Below are positions 44,739-54,242 of a DNA stretch of 64,000 nt, one piece after another; position 1 is the stretch's first letter, and the number at the start of each line of letters is the position of its first letter. The notes beneath the pieces were generated by a model, which saw only the letters and a list, made by a program, of their open reading frames with translations, ran no database searches and had not been told where the DNA came from. Both the position numbers and the translations under genes were made by a program. The DNA lies in the NCBI RefSeq assembly GCF_900142625.1, contig NZ_FRBN01000001.1, forward strand, positions 248,001 to 312,000, in the 5' to 3' direction. The DNA is from Roseovarius marisflavi (GTDB lineage: Bacteria > Pseudomonadota > Alphaproteobacteria > Rhodobacterales > Rhodobacteraceae).

Positions 44739-46112
44739 TTAGTCATAGGCTTCGCGGTACTTGCGCACGATGCGCAGCGCGAAAATATTGATGATCAGCG
44801 TGACGATGAAAAGCATCATCCCAAGCGCGAAGGCGGCCAGCGTCTTGGGGTTGTCAAACGAGGTATCGCCAATCAGCAGGGTCACGATCTGCACGGTGAC
44901 GGTGGTCACGCTATCAAGGGGGTTCATCGTCATCTTGGCGATCAGGCCGGCGGCCATGACCACGATCATCGTCTCGCCAATCGCCCGGCTCACGGCAAGC
45001 AGCACCCCCCCGACAATGCCGGGAATGGCGGCCGGGAAAAGCACGCCGGTCATCATCTCGGCCCGCGTCGCGCCAAGGCCAAGCGCCCCGTCGCGCAAGC
45101 TCTGCGGCACCGCCGAGAGCGCATCATCGGCAAACGACGAAATGAACGGAATTAGCATGATCCCCATCACCCCGCCCGCCGCCAATGCGGTGTTGGGCGA
45201 GACATCAAGCCCAAGCGACTGGCCAAAACTGCGGATCGCCGGGGCGACCACGAGGATGGCGAAAAATCCGTAGACGACCGTCGGCACGCCGGCGAGGATT
45301 TCCAGAAGCGGCTTGGCCACGGCGCGAAACTTGCGCGGCGCGAACTCATTAAGGTAAATCGCCGACATGAGGCCCACAGGCACGGCAATAACAAGCGCGA
45401 TGACCGTGATCACCAGCGTGCCAAGCATCACCGGCAACCACCCGAACGCGCCCTCGGCGGCGACCTGATCTTCGCGCAGCGGAATCTGCGGCTCCCAATT
45501 GGTGCCAAAGAGGAACTCGACGACAGACACCTTGGCAAAGAACTTAGAGGTCTCGAACATCAGCGAGGCGACAATGCCGATGGTGACAAAGACCGCTACA
45601 ACCGAGCAAAAGATCATCAGACCCGAGATAATCCGTTCGACCCCGTGACGGGCGCGGAACTCGGCGCTGACCTTGCGACGGCTCAGCGCCACAAGCACCA
45701 GCGACATCCCTGCAACAACCACCAGCAAAAGCTGACCGGAGCGCGCCTGCAGGGCGGTCAATTGCTCGGCCGCTTCGATTTTCCAGGGATCGGGGGTGCC
45801 AAAGACAACGTCGCGCGCGATGGATTTGATCTCGGCGACGATCAGCTGCACCTCGCCGGTCCCAAGCCCTTCCAATTGCGCGCCAATTCCGGATTTCAAC
45901 AGCATGTCAATCACCGGTCCCTGAAGCAAAAGCCAGAGCAGGATCAGCACAAGCACCGGGACCAGCAACACCAAAAGAGAATAGGCGCCATGAAATCCGA
46001 CCAGAGAGTGAAGCCGCGCCCCGTCACGCCGGATCGCGGTGGCAGCCTGACGGTTCCAGACATAGCCGATCACGGAAAACACAAGGAGGCAGGCAAATGC
46101 GGCTGTAGTCAT
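44739..46112 (-). CDS. pstC: Phosphate ABC transporter permease PstC
   Basis: 457 residues from ATG 46112; a more distant in-frame start reads through the intergenic region. As with PstA it carries an extended N-terminal half (spans near 4-20 and 40-62, plus a periplasmic insert) before the permease core with LRDGALGLGATRAEMMTGVL. E. coli PstC has about 319 residues. Confidence 0.95.
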   Translation of the reverse strand: MTTAAFACLLVFSVIGYVWNRQAATAIRRDGARLHSLVGFHGAYSLLVLLVPVLVLILLWLLLQGPVIDMLLKSGIGAQLEGLGTGEVQLIVAEIKSIARDVVFGTPDPWKIEAAEQLTALQARSGQLLLVVVAGMSLVLVALSRRKVSAEFRARHGVERIISGLMIFCSVVAVFVTIGIVASLMFETSKFFAKVSVVEFLFGTNWEPQIPLREDQVAAEGAFGWLPVMLGTLVITVIALVIAVPVGLMSAIYLNEFAPRKFRAVAKPLLEILAGVPTVVYGFFAILVVAPAIRSFGQSLGLDVSPNTALAAGGVMGIMLIPFISSFADDALSAVPQSLRDGALGLGATRAEMMTGVLFPAAIPGIVGGVLLAVSRAIGETMIVVMAAGLIAKMTMNPLDSVTTVTVQIVTLLIGDTSFDNPKTLAAFALGMMLFIVTLIINIFALRIVRKYREAYD

Positions 46113-46181
46113 GATACTCTCGGGATTTGGAAAAAATGCAACGCCGCCCGACACCTGGCCGGGCGGCGACAGTCTAGGCGC

Positions 46182-47234
46182 TTATTCTTTCGGCGCCATT
46201 GTCTTGCCTTCGATCACAGCGTCCTGTGTTTCGGCACGCAGATCGTCGGGAAGGGCCACCATGCCACGCTCGCTCAGATAGCCGCCCGGCTCCATCGCGT
46301 CATCGGACATATACTCTTCGATAAACTCCTGAAAGTTCGGGATCACGCCGCGGTGGGCGTTCTTCGTGTAAAAGAACAGCGGGCGCGAGATCGGGTAGGA
46401 GAAATCACCGATGGTCTCGGCACTCGGCGACACACCGGCGATCTTGACGGGTTTGAGCGTATCCATGTTCTCATAGAGGAACGAATAGCCAAAGATGCCC
46501 ATGGCATGTTCGTCGGCATTCAGGCGCTGAACGATCAGGTTGTCGTTCTCGCCTGCTTCCACGAACGGCCCGTCCTGACGCATCCGCGAGCAGTTGTCCT
46601 TGACGGTCGCCTTATAGGCGTCCTTGTCGGCGTCTTTCAGGGCTTTCATGAAGGGAGTCGCCTCGCACCCGGCATGCATCGCCAGCTCGACAAAGGCGTC
46701 GCGAGTGCCCGATGTGGGCGGCGGGCCATAGGCCAGGATTTCAACGGCCGGCAGGCTTGCGTCAACATCGGCCCAGGTCTTGTTGGGGTTCGCGATCCAG
46801 CCGCCCTCGCCGGGGATTTCTGCGGCAAGCGCAAGGAACACCTGCTCAAGGCTCAGATCCCAGTCGTTTGTCGCATCGCGCGAAATGGCAATCGACAGGC
46901 CATCATAGCCGATCATCGCCTCGGTGATGTCGGTCACGCCGTTGTCCTGGCAAAGCTTGTATTCCGAGGCCTTCATGGCGCGCGAGGCCCCGGTCAGGTC
47001 GGGGTGCGCTTCGCCGATGCCCGCGCAGAAAATCTTCATCCCGCCGCCGGTGCCGGTCGATTCGACGATCGGCGAGGGCGCGCCGGTCACATTGGCAAAT
47101 TGCTCGGCAACAGCCTGGGTATAGGGAAACACGGTGGACGAGCCGACAATGCGGATCTCGTCACGCGCCTGCGCGGCGCCAACGGCCATGGCAGACAGCG
47201 CCAGAGTGGAAACGGTAAGTTTGAAAAGCGACAT
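46182..47234 (-). CDS. pstS: Phosphate-binding periplasmic protein PstS
   Basis: 350 residues with a signal peptide (1-23, cut near AQA|RDE). The phosphate site phrases IRIVGSSTVFPYTQAVAEQF, STGTGGG and PDLTGASRAMK belong to the PstS/SphX type. It delivers phosphate to PstC/PstA. It is the first gene of the pst operon after the Pho box at 47305-47344. Confidence 0.97.
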   Translation of the reverse strand: MSLFKLTVSTLALSAMAVGAAQARDEIRIVGSSTVFPYTQAVAEQFANVTGAPSPIVESTGTGGGMKIFCAGIGEAHPDLTGASRAMKASEYKLCQDNGVTDITEAMIGYDGLSIAISRDATNDWDLSLEQVFLALAAEIPGEGGWIANPNKTWADVDASLPAVEILAYGPPPTSGTRDAFVELAMHAGCEATPFMKALKDADKDAYKATVKDNCSRMRQDGPFVEAGENDNLIVQRLNADEHAMGIFGYSFLYENMDTLKPVKIAGVSPSAETIGDFSYPISRPLFFYTKNAHRGVIPNFQEFIEEYMSDDAMEPGGYLSERGMVALPDDLRAETQDAVIEGKTMAPKE

Positions 47235-47304
47235 GGATTGCTCCTGAGTTCGGGTGTCGGGGCGCCCGTATTGGCGACCTCTGCGGCCCTGCTATGCGGT
47301 TGCA

Positions 47305-47344
47305 ACAACGCTTTTGTTACACTTTTGTAACGGTTATATGACAG
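47305..47344 (-). promoter_or_regulatory. Pho box upstream of pstS
   Basis: On the minus strand four 7-base direct repeats, each followed by a 4-base AT-rich spacer: CTGTCAT, CCGTTAC, GTGTAAC and GCGTTGT, at 47344-47338, 47333-47327, 47322-47316 and 47311-47305. The 11-base periodicity and CTGTCAT fit the PhoB-binding consensus. Confidence 0.85.
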
Positions 47345-47389
47345 CCGCCGCTTTCTCAGGATTTTTGATGGTTAACCTCGCGAAAGACG

Positions 47390-48439
47390 TCAGGCGTCCC
47401 TGGTCAGACGCGGCAAAATCACCGTAAACACGCTGCCCTGCCCCGGTGTCGATTCGATTCGCAGCCGCCCGCGATGGCGATTGATGATGTGTTTCACAAT
47501 CGCAAGCCCAAGCCCGGTGCCGCCCATCTCGCGCGAGCGGTGCGCATCGACACGATAGAATCGTTCCGTCAGGCGCGGAATATGCAGCGGATCAATTCCC
47601 GGCCCCTGATCGGCGACCCACACGATCACCGCAGGCACCCGCAGGCTTGTTTCGGGCGCCGATCCGTCAAGCGTGATGGTGATCGTGTTGCCCTTGCCGC
47701 CATATTTGATCGCATTCTCGATCAGGTTTGTAAAAACCTGCTGAAGCTGATCGGAATTGCCCGGAACAAGCACGCCTTCGGGCGGATCAAACACGATCTC
47801 ACATCCGCACGCCTTGGCCAGCGGGCGCAGCGTGTGCAACACCGAGCCGATGATGCGGCCAAGGTCAACCGGATCGGCGGCGCGCACACGCTCTTCGCTT
47901 TCCACCCGGCTCAGCGACAGCAGATCGCGGACCAGCCGCTCCATCCGTGCGGCTTCGGATTGCATGATGCCAAGAAAGCGGTCGATCGCCGTGTCATCGC
48001 GCCGCGCGGGGCCCTGCAAGGTTTCGATAAACCCCATCAGCGCGGTCAGCGGCGTGCGCAACTCATGGCTCACATTGGCGACGAAATCGCGACGCATCTG
48101 GCTCGCCTGCTCTTTCTCCGACATGTCCTCAAAACACAGCAGAACCCCCTGCGCCGGTGCCATGTCGATAAACCCAACGCTCACCGCATAGGTATGAGTG
48201 CGCCCGGCCTCGCTCTTGTGATAGGTGGTCTGTCGAGGGGCGCGGTCGGCCATCGTGGCCTCAACCGCGTCAAGCACATCGGGCTGGCGCAGCGCGGTCA
48301 TGAAATGCCGCCCCTCAAGTGTCGGGCCCAGAAGATCGCCTGCCGTCCTGTTGGCCCCGATGATGCGCGCATCCGGCGCCACCAGAATCGCCGCCAGCGG
48401 AAGGGCGGCCAGAACCGAGGCGATGCCCTGTTCCGGCAT
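47390..48439 (-). CDS. phoR: Phosphate regulon sensor histidine kinase PhoR
   Basis: 349 residues from ATG 48439. It has an N-terminal PAS-like segment (about 5-110), then the H-box FVANVSHELRTPLTAL (His125) and an ATPase with LIENAIKYGGKG and DQGPGIDP. The reading upstream of this start is not hydrophobic and overlaps the carbonic anhydrase gene, so there is no membrane anchor. Family relatives usually have one or two N-terminal spans. It sits before pstS, outside the pst-phoUB run, with the Pho box between. Confidence 0.9.
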   Translation of the reverse strand: MPEQGIASVLAALPLAAILVAPDARIIGANRTAGDLLGPTLEGRHFMTALRQPDVLDAVEATMADRAPRQTTYHKSEAGRTHTYAVSVGFIDMAPAQGVLLCFEDMSEKEQASQMRRDFVANVSHELRTPLTALMGFIETLQGPARRDDTAIDRFLGIMQSEAARMERLVRDLLSLSRVESEERVRAADPVDLGRIIGSVLHTLRPLAKACGCEIVFDPPEGVLVPGNSDQLQQVFTNLIENAIKYGGKGNTITITLDGSAPETSLRVPAVIVWVADQGPGIDPLHIPRLTERFYRVDAHRSREMGGTGLGLAIVKHIINRHRGRLRIESTPGQGSVFTVILPRLTRDA

Positions 48440-48444
48440 TTTGC

Positions 48445-48972
48445 TCAAAGCGCCGTCAATCCGGCGCGAAAGCGGCGCATATTGTTCTGATAATGCAGCG
48501 CACTGGCCCGGAGCGCGTCGATTGCTGCCGCATCCAATGTGCGGATCACCTTGCCCGGCGCCCCCATCACAAGGCTGCCATCGGGAATCTCCTTGCCCTC
48601 GGTGATCAGGGCCCCTGCCCCGATCAGACAGTTCTTGCCGATTTTCGCGCCGTTCAAAATGGTCGCCCCCATCCCGATCAGGGTGTTCTCGCCAATGGTG
48701 CAGCCATGCAGCATCGCCTTGTGCCCAATCGTACACCCCGCCCCGATTGTCAGCGGAAAACCAGGATCGGTATGCGCGACGGTGTTTTCCTGCAGATTGC
48801 TGCCCGCGCCGATATGGATCACCTCATTATCACCGCGCAGGGTGACGCCAAACCAGATCGACGTTGCGGCTTCGAGCACCACATCTCCGATCACATTGGC
48901 ATCGGGCGCAACCCAAAAATCACCATCCTCAGGGGTCTGCGGCGCGCGGCCGTCCAGGGCGTAAAGGGTCAT
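48445..48972 (-). CDS. Gamma carbonic anhydrase family protein
   Basis: 175 residues forming left-handed beta-helix hexapeptide repeats. The putative metal ligands are the three histidines in NTVAHTD and GHKAMLHG. Whether it hydrates CO2 is unproven for most of these (YrdA/PaaY-like) members. It overlaps gmk by 4 bases and is followed 5 bases later by phoR. Confidence 0.9.
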   Translation of the reverse strand: MTLYALDGRAPQTPEDGDFWVAPDANVIGDVVLEAATSIWFGVTLRGDNEVIHIGAGSNLQENTVAHTDPGFPLTIGAGCTIGHKAMLHGCTIGENTLIGMGATILNGAKIGKNCLIGAGALITEGKEIPDGSLVMGAPGKVIRTLDAAAIDALRASALHYQNNMRRFRAGLTAL

Positions 48973-49610
48973 CGTGTCTCCTCGAATTCAGTCTGTAATT
49001 GGCGCACATGCGCGGTCAGCCCCGGTTGCTGACTGCGGCGCAGACGGGTGGCCTCGATGATCGTGATCAGTTTGCGCTCGGTGGCGTCCAGGTCGTCATT
49101 GATCAGCACGAAATCATAGCCATCCCAGTGGCTGATCTCGTCCCAGCTCTTCTCCATCCGCTTGGCAATCACCTCGGCGCTGTCCTGGCCGCGGGTTTCA
49201 AGACGGCGGTGCAACTCGCCGATCGAAGGCGGCAACAGAAAGATCGACAGCGTATGCGCCCCGAGCGCCGAATTGCGGATTTGCTGCGCGCCTTGCCAGT
49301 CGATGTCAAACAACACATCGCGCCCGCTCTCGATGGCATTTTGAACCGCGCCCTTAGGCGAGCCATAAAAATTGCCAAACACATGCGCATGCTCAAGCAT
49401 TTCGCCGGCTGCCACGTCACGCTTGAACTGATCCTGGCTCAGGAAAAAGTAATCCTGCCCCTCAACCTCGCCCTCTCGCGGTGTGCGCGTGGTGGCCGAA
49501 ACCGAAAACGAAATCGTCGGATCCCAGGCCCGAAGCCTGCGCGACAGCGTCGACTTGCCCGCGCCCGACGGCGATGACAGAATAATCAAAAGGCCCCGGC
49601 GATCACTCAT
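48969..49610 (-). CDS. gmk: Guanylate kinase
   Basis: 213 residues from ATG 49610. The P-loop [16 protein letters not shown] and the GMP-binding segment [19 protein letters not shown] are intact. It converts GMP to GDP. It is downstream of yicC, with a roseobacter-type repeat between them, and overlaps the carbonic anhydrase gene. Confidence 0.97.
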   Translation of the reverse strand: MSDRRGLLIILSSPSGAGKSTLSRRLRAWDPTISFSVSATTRTPREGEVEGQDYFFLSQDQFKRDVAAGEMLEHAHVFGNFYGSPKGAVQNAIESGRDVLFDIDWQGAQQIRNSALGAHTLSIFLLPPSIGELHRRLETRGQDSAEVIAKRMEKSWDEISHWDGYDFVLINDDLDATERKLITIIEATRLRRSQQPGLTAHVRQLQTEFEETR

Positions 49611-49653
49611 TGCACTCTCTTTCCGCTTTGGCGTGACAGAGAACACCCCCTGC

Positions 49654-49676
49654 CTTTCATCTTTCCAAAAATACTC
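49654..49676 (-). repeat. Roseobacter-type intergenic repeat (copy 1)
   Basis: Minus-strand GAGTATTTTTGG then AAAGATGAAAG, followed by a G-rich stretch. The other copy at 54206-54227 aligns with 16 of 22 matches by my reading. Related elements often flank gene 3' ends in roseobacters. It lies between yicC and gmk. Confidence 0.55.
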
Positions 49677-49712
49677 AAATCCAACGCCACCCTACATCAC
49701 AGCGGCTTGCGG

Positions 49713-50603
49713 TCATTCCACATTCTGCACCTGTTCGCGCATCTGGTCGATCACGGTTTTGAGGCCAAGACCAATGCGCGTCAACCCGGTGTTCTGCGCC
49801 TTGGAGCAAAGCGTATTGGCCTCGCGGTTGAATTCCTGGCTTAGAAAATCGAGCTTGCGCCCCATCGGCGATCCTTGGGCAAGCAGGTCGCGCGCGGCGC
49901 CGACATGGGCGTGCAGGCGGTCGATCTCTTCGGTCACGTCAAGCTTGACGGCCATGATCGCAAGCTCCTGCGCCACGCGTGCCTCATCGGCGCCGCTGGC
50001 CGCCTCCATGATCCGCGCAAGGGCCGTGCGAAAGCCCTGCTCCAACTCGTCCTTGCGCGCCACGGCAACCTCTGCGCCCTGAGTGGTCAGTGCCTCTATC
50101 TCGTCAAGCTGCGCGCCAAGAACCAGCGCCAGGGCGGTGCCTTCGGCGCGGCGCATGTCAAGGAAACTCTCCAGAACGCCCTCGAAATCCGCCAGGAGCG
50201 CCTTGCAAAGCGCGCCGGTCTCCTGCGCGCCGCTGCCGGTTTCAAGCACATTGCGCAGCCCGACAATATCGGCGGCATTGGCGGGCGCCAGAGACAGACC
50301 ACGGTCCATCGCGCGGGCCTCGATCCCGGCCATCGCCGTCAGCACATCTTCAAGCGCCGCCTCGTTAAGGGTCAGGGCGCCGCTTCGGTCTTCGCTCTGC
50401 ACCCGCAGGGTCAGCGAGACATTGCCCCGCGTCACGGCCTTGCTCAGACGCGCGCGCAGGCCCGCCTCTAGCCCTTCGATCCAATCGGGCACCCGCAGAC
50501 GCAGATCAAGGCCCTTGCCATTCACACTGCGCAATTCCCAGGTCCAGTTCTGACCCTCAAACTCTCCTTTTGCTGCGGCAAAGGCTGTCATGGAATATAG
50601 CAT
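49713..50603 (-). CDS. YicC family protein
   Basis: 296 residues from ATG 50603. N-terminus MLYSMTAFAAAKGEFEG, then ELRSVNGKGLDLRLRVPD, and the C-terminal GRKLDFLSQEFNREANTLCS phrases mark the YicC/YloC family, now linked to RNA degradation (RNase). Upstream of gmk on the same strand, a common pairing. Confidence 0.93.
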   Translation of the reverse strand: MLYSMTAFAAAKGEFEGQNWTWELRSVNGKGLDLRLRVPDWIEGLEAGLRARLSKAVTRGNVSLTLRVQSEDRSGALTLNEAALEDVLTAMAGIEARAMDRGLSLAPANAADIVGLRNVLETGSGAQETGALCKALLADFEGVLESFLDMRRAEGTALALVLGAQLDEIEALTTQGAEVAVARKDELEQGFRTALARIMEAASGADEARVAQELAIMAVKLDVTEEIDRLHAHVGAARDLLAQGSPMGRKLDFLSQEFNREANTLCSKAQNTGLTRIGLGLKTVIDQMREQVQNVE

Positions 50604-50840
50604 CGGCACGGGGTTCCTTTTTTGGGTGTTTCCCTGTCCTAGCCACTGGTCTGGCGGCTGGCAAGCGCCCGGCAGCGCCAAACCCTTTCGGGGAAGTTAA
50701 CCAATCACGACGATTTTTAGACAAATCGGGGCACAAATGTGTCAAATTAAAGTCACAGTACGGTGAGTCATATGCGAATTAAGGCAAACCGGTGACCGTC
50801 GCGCCAGACGGACAATGACGTTGAAAGAAGGTTTTGAAAG

Positions 50841-51500
50841 ATGCAGGACGACGTGATCAGTTCAGTGGTCACCCCGCGCCCCGGCAGTGCAAACGACCGG
50901 CAGGCCGAACATATGCGTGACTTCCGCGCCTATTGGAACAGCATGCGCAAGGGCCATGATGTGCCGCGACGTTCGGATATCGACCCGCGCCGGATCGAGC
51001 CGCTGTTGTCCAACGCCTTTATCGCCGAGCGGATCGCGCCGGGTGTCACCCGGCTGCGGATCGCGGGCATGCATCTTAGCGATCTCATGGGCATGGAAGT
51101 GCGCGGCATGCCGCTCAGCAGCTTCATCACCCCCGCCGACCGTGATGACTTCGCGCTTAAACTGGTCGATCTGTTTGATCGCCCGGCGGCCATCCGCCTT
51201 GATCTTCGCAGCAAGGCCGGTGTCGGGCGCCCGGAGTTGAGCGGTACGCTGATCATGCTGCCGCTGCGCAGCGATCTGGGCGATGTGTCGCGCGCGCTCG
51301 GCTGTTTTGTCAGCAAGGGCCAGATTGGCCGCGCCTCGCGCCGCTTTGAGATCGTGAACAGCCATGTCGAGCCGCTTGTCGCCGGGATTGAATCCAACGG
51401 CATGCGCGCCCTGCCCGGTGATCGGGATGAGGCGCCCCGCGCGCCTTCTGAACAGCCGGTCCACCGATCAGCGCGCGACTACCTTCGGGTGATCAAATAA
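50841..51500 (+). CDS. PAS domain-containing protein (PAS_5 type)
   Basis: 219 residues with a single PAS-like domain around 25-180 (RDFRAYWNSMRKGHDVPRRS, then DIDPRRIEPLLSNAFIAERI). Alphaproteobacteria have many such proteins with no attached output domain. It may sense a ligand and bind partner proteins. No role is known here. It is divergent from yicC with a 237-base gap, and a terminator follows. Confidence 0.8.
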   Translation: MQDDVISSVVTPRPGSANDRQAEHMRDFRAYWNSMRKGHDVPRRSDIDPRRIEPLLSNAFIAERIAPGVTRLRIAGMHLSDLMGMEVRGMPLSSFITPADRDDFALKLVDLFDRPAAIRLDLRSKAGVGRPELSGTLIMLPLRSDLGDVSRALGCFVSKGQIGRASRRFEIVNSHVEPLVAGIESNGMRALPGDRDEAPRAPSEQPVHRSARDYLRVIK

Positions 51501-51532
51501 TCCGGGGACCCTCCAATCCAAGGATCAAACGG

Positions 51533-51573
51533 AAAAAGGCGGCGCAAGGGCAATCTCTGCGCCGCCTTTTTTT
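51533..51573. terminator. Bidirectional intrinsic terminator
   Basis: AAAAAGGCGGCGCA, loop, TGCGCCGCCTTTTTTT: a perfect stem with flanking A and T runs between the convergent PAS and DAHP synthase genes. Confidence 0.92.
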
Positions 51574-51602
51574 AATGTAAAACAGGGTGTTGCCCTGCGG
51601 TC

Positions 51603-52973
51603 TTAACCTGCCTCGGCCTGTTGGCGCTCGACCCGAAGCGCCGAAAGCTCTTCGGCGACCAGAAACGCCAGCTCAAGCGACTGGCTTGCATTCAGGCGCG
51701 GATCGCAGGCGGTGTGATAGCGATCACTCAGGTTCTCGTCGCTCAACGCGCGCATGCCACCGGTGCATTCGGTCACGTCCTGACCGGTCATTTCGAAATG
51801 CACACCGCCCGGAATGGTGCCCTCGGCCTTGTGGATGCCAAAGAATTCACGCACCTCGCGCAGCACCGATTCAAACGGCCGGGTTTTATATCCGGTGGCC
51901 GATTTGATCGTGTTGCCGTGCATCGGATCACAGACCCAGACCACATTCGCGCCCTCTTCCTCGACGGTCTTGATCAGACGCGGCAGGTTATCCCCCACCT
52001 TGCCCGCCCCAAACCGCGCGATCAGGGTGAGACGCCCGGCCTCGTTGTTGGGGTTGAGCTTGGCCAGAAGCAGCTTGAGGTCTTCGCTTGTCATCGTCGG
52101 CCCACACTTGAGGCCAATCGGGTTCAGAACGCCACTCAGGAAATCCACATGCGCGCCATCCGGCTGGCGGGTGCGATCCCCGATCCAGAGCATGTGACCA
52201 GATCCCGCCAACCATTTGCCCGAGGTCGAATCAAGCCGCGTCAACGCCTCTTCATATTCCAGCAAAAGAGATTCGTGGCTGGTGTAGAAATCGACGGTCT
52301 TGAGCGTATGCGCGCGATCGCTGTCGATGCCGGCAGCCTTCATGAAATCCAAGGCATCACTGATGTGATTGGCCATTTCGCGATACTTGGCGGCCTTCTC
52401 GGATTCGGTGAACCCGAGGGTCCAGGCGTGCACCTGATGCACATCCGCATAGCCGCCCGTCGAAAAGGCGCGCAGCAGGTTGAGCGTCGCCGCCGCCTGT
52501 GTGTAGGCCTGCAGCATCTTGTCAGGATTGGGAATGCGCGACTCCGGCGTAAAGGCCAGGTCGTTGATGATGTCGCCGCGATAGCTCGGAAGCTCGACGC
52601 CGTTCACCACTTCGGTCGGGGCCGAGCGCGGTTTGGCAAATTGCCCGGCCATACGGCCAACCTTGACCACCGGCACCTTGGCGCCATAGGTCAGAACCAT
52701 CGCCATTTGCAGCATAACCTTGAAGGTGTCGCGGATCGCATCGGCGCTGAACTGTTCAAAGCTTTCGGCGCAATCGCCGCCCTGAAGCAGAAACGCCTCG
52801 CCGCGCGATGCCGCGCCCAACTGCTGTTTAAGGCGGCGCGCCTCGCCTGCAAAAACCAGCGGAGGATACTGCGCCAGCCGGGCCTCAGCCGCCGAAAGTG
52901 CGGCGGCATCGGTATAATCTGGCATCTGTATCCGCGGTTTCGCGCGCCAGTCCGATTTGTGCCATTGCGTCAT
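51603..52973 (-). CDS. 3-deoxy-7-phosphoheptulonate synthase, class II
   Basis: 456 residues of the plant-type (class II) DAHP synthase. Landmarks in order: [12 protein letters not shown], the [14 protein letters not shown] patch, [29 protein letters not shown], the manganese ligand segment CDPMHGNT and [18 protein letters not shown]. It starts the shikimate pathway from phosphoenolpyruvate and erythrose 4-phosphate. It is not linked to aroQ in this window. Confidence 0.96.
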   Translation of the reverse strand: MTQWHKSDWRAKPRIQMPDYTDAAALSAAEARLAQYPPLVFAGEARRLKQQLGAASRGEAFLLQGGDCAESFEQFSADAIRDTFKVMLQMAMVLTYGAKVPVVKVGRMAGQFAKPRSAPTEVVNGVELPSYRGDIINDLAFTPESRIPNPDKMLQAYTQAAATLNLLRAFSTGGYADVHQVHAWTLGFTESEKAAKYREMANHISDALDFMKAAGIDSDRAHTLKTVDFYTSHESLLLEYEEALTRLDSTSGKWLAGSGHMLWIGDRTRQPDGAHVDFLSGVLNPIGLKCGPTMTSEDLKLLLAKLNPNNEAGRLTLIARFGAGKVGDNLPRLIKTVEEEGANVVWVCDPMHGNTIKSATGYKTRPFESVLREVREFFGIHKAEGTIPGGVHFEMTGQDVTECTGGMRALSDENLSDRYHTACDPRLNASQSLELAFLVAEELSALRVERQQAEAG

Positions 52974-53144
52974 TGTCTTTCTCCGCTTTGTCGAATTCTA
53001 GGTTTCGTCTATACTAAGGCGACCCCCAAGTGACCATATAGGTATTGAAGGATTTCATGCAATTCGCGCCCGTATGTCTTGTCAATAACGCTGTTTTCGT
53101 GACAGACCCGATAAACAGCCTAGTTCCGTAGGGATTCGAAGACC

Positions 53145-54164
53145 ATGAAATCCAACACCGCCAAAATCGAAGTCAGCGCGCCCAAGACAGCAAAGCGCTT
53201 TGTTTTTGTGTTGTTGGATAATTTCTCCCTGCTGAGCTTTGCGTCTGCGGTGGAATGTCTGCGCATTGCCAACCGGATGTCGGGGGCCAAGCTTTATGAC
53301 TGGGCTATCACTGGTGATACGGGCGATCTCGGCGAGAGCGATGATACGGTGAAATGTTCGGCCGGGGCGCGCTTTCACGTGGATTTCGCGCTTACTGAAC
53401 TTAACCGCGAAGATGTCGTGATGTTGTGCAGCGGCATGGATGTCCAGGCCGCCACGACCAAGCGTATCCTGAACTGGGTCCGGCGCGAAGCGCGGCGCGG
53501 CATCAAGATAGGCGGGCTGTGCACGGCGGCCTATGTTCTGGCCAAGGCCGGTCTTCTGGATGGCAAGCGCGCCACGATCCATTGGGAAAATCACGACAGC
53601 TTTCTCGAAGAGTTCGAGGATGTGAATCTGACCAAATCGGTCTTCGTCGTGGATGGCAACCGGATGACCACGGCGGGGGGCACCTCTTCGATTGACCTGA
53701 TGCTCAATATCATCGCCGATGATCACGGTGAAAAGCTTGCCAATGCGGTGGCGGATCAGTTGATCTATTCCTCGATCCGCACCGATCAGGACACGCAGCG
53801 CCTTTCGGTGCCGACCCGGATCGGCGTGCGCCATCCCAAGCTGAGCCAGGTCATCCAGATGATGGAGAGCAATATCGAAGAGCCGATCAGCCCGTCGGTT
53901 CTGGCGCGCGATGTCGGCATGTCGACCCGCCAGCTTGAGCGCCTGTTTCGCCGTTATCTAAGCCGCAGTCCAAAACGGTACTACATGGAACTGCGCCTGC
54001 AAAAGGCGCGAAACCTGTTGATGCAGACCGATATGACGGTGATCAACGTGGCACTTGCCTGTGGCTTTGCCTCGCCCTCGCATTTCTCGAAATGCTATCG
54101 GGCGCATTATAACACCACTCCTTACCGCGAACGCGGCGCACAGGCCTCGCGGCTTTCGGTCTGA
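53145..54164 (+). CDS. GlxA-type transcriptional regulator (DJ-1/PfpI plus AraC HTH)
   Basis: 339 residues: an N-terminal DJ-1/PfpI-like domain (about 18-190, with GGLCTAAYVLAKAGLLDGKR) and a C-terminal AraC HTH (about 240-330, SPSVLARDVGMSTRQLERLF, YYMELRLQKARNLL). Such regulators control amine and nitrogen catabolism, for example GbdR or ArgR-like. The Cys in GLCTAAY is the position of the DJ-1 nucleophile. The target is unknown; the gene is divergent from the DAHP synthase. Confidence 0.93.
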   Translation: MKSNTAKIEVSAPKTAKRFVFVLLDNFSLLSFASAVECLRIANRMSGAKLYDWAITGDTGDLGESDDTVKCSAGARFHVDFALTELNREDVVMLCSGMDVQAATTKRILNWVRREARRGIKIGGLCTAAYVLAKAGLLDGKRATIHWENHDSFLEEFEDVNLTKSVFVVDGNRMTTAGGTSSIDLMLNIIADDHGEKLANAVADQLIYSSIRTDQDTQRLSVPTRIGVRHPKLSQVIQMMESNIEEPISPSVLARDVGMSTRQLERLFRRYLSRSPKRYYMELRLQKARNLLMQTDMTVINVALACGFASPSHFSKCYRAHYNTTPYRERGAQASRLSV

Positions 54165-54205
54165 AGACAGTCGGGCATCGGTGGGGGCCAGCCCCCACGC
54201 CCCCG

Positions 54206-54227
54206 GGATATTTCAGGCAAGAAGAAA
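54206..54227 (+). repeat. Roseobacter-type intergenic repeat (copy 2)
   Basis: GGATATTTCAGG then CAAGAAGAAA, preceded by the hairpin GTGGGGGC-CA-GCCCCCAC at 54181-54198. It lies between the convergent regulator and sugar dehydrogenase genes. See copy 1 at 49654-49676. Confidence 0.5.
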
Positions 54228-54242
54228 TGGCGGTTCCTTGCA

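Noticed and set aside
45645-47330. 561-codon open frame on the plus strand across pstC and pstS
   Set aside because: Antisense to well-supported pst genes, arginine/histidine-rich composition typical of a GC-rich shadow, no conserved motif.
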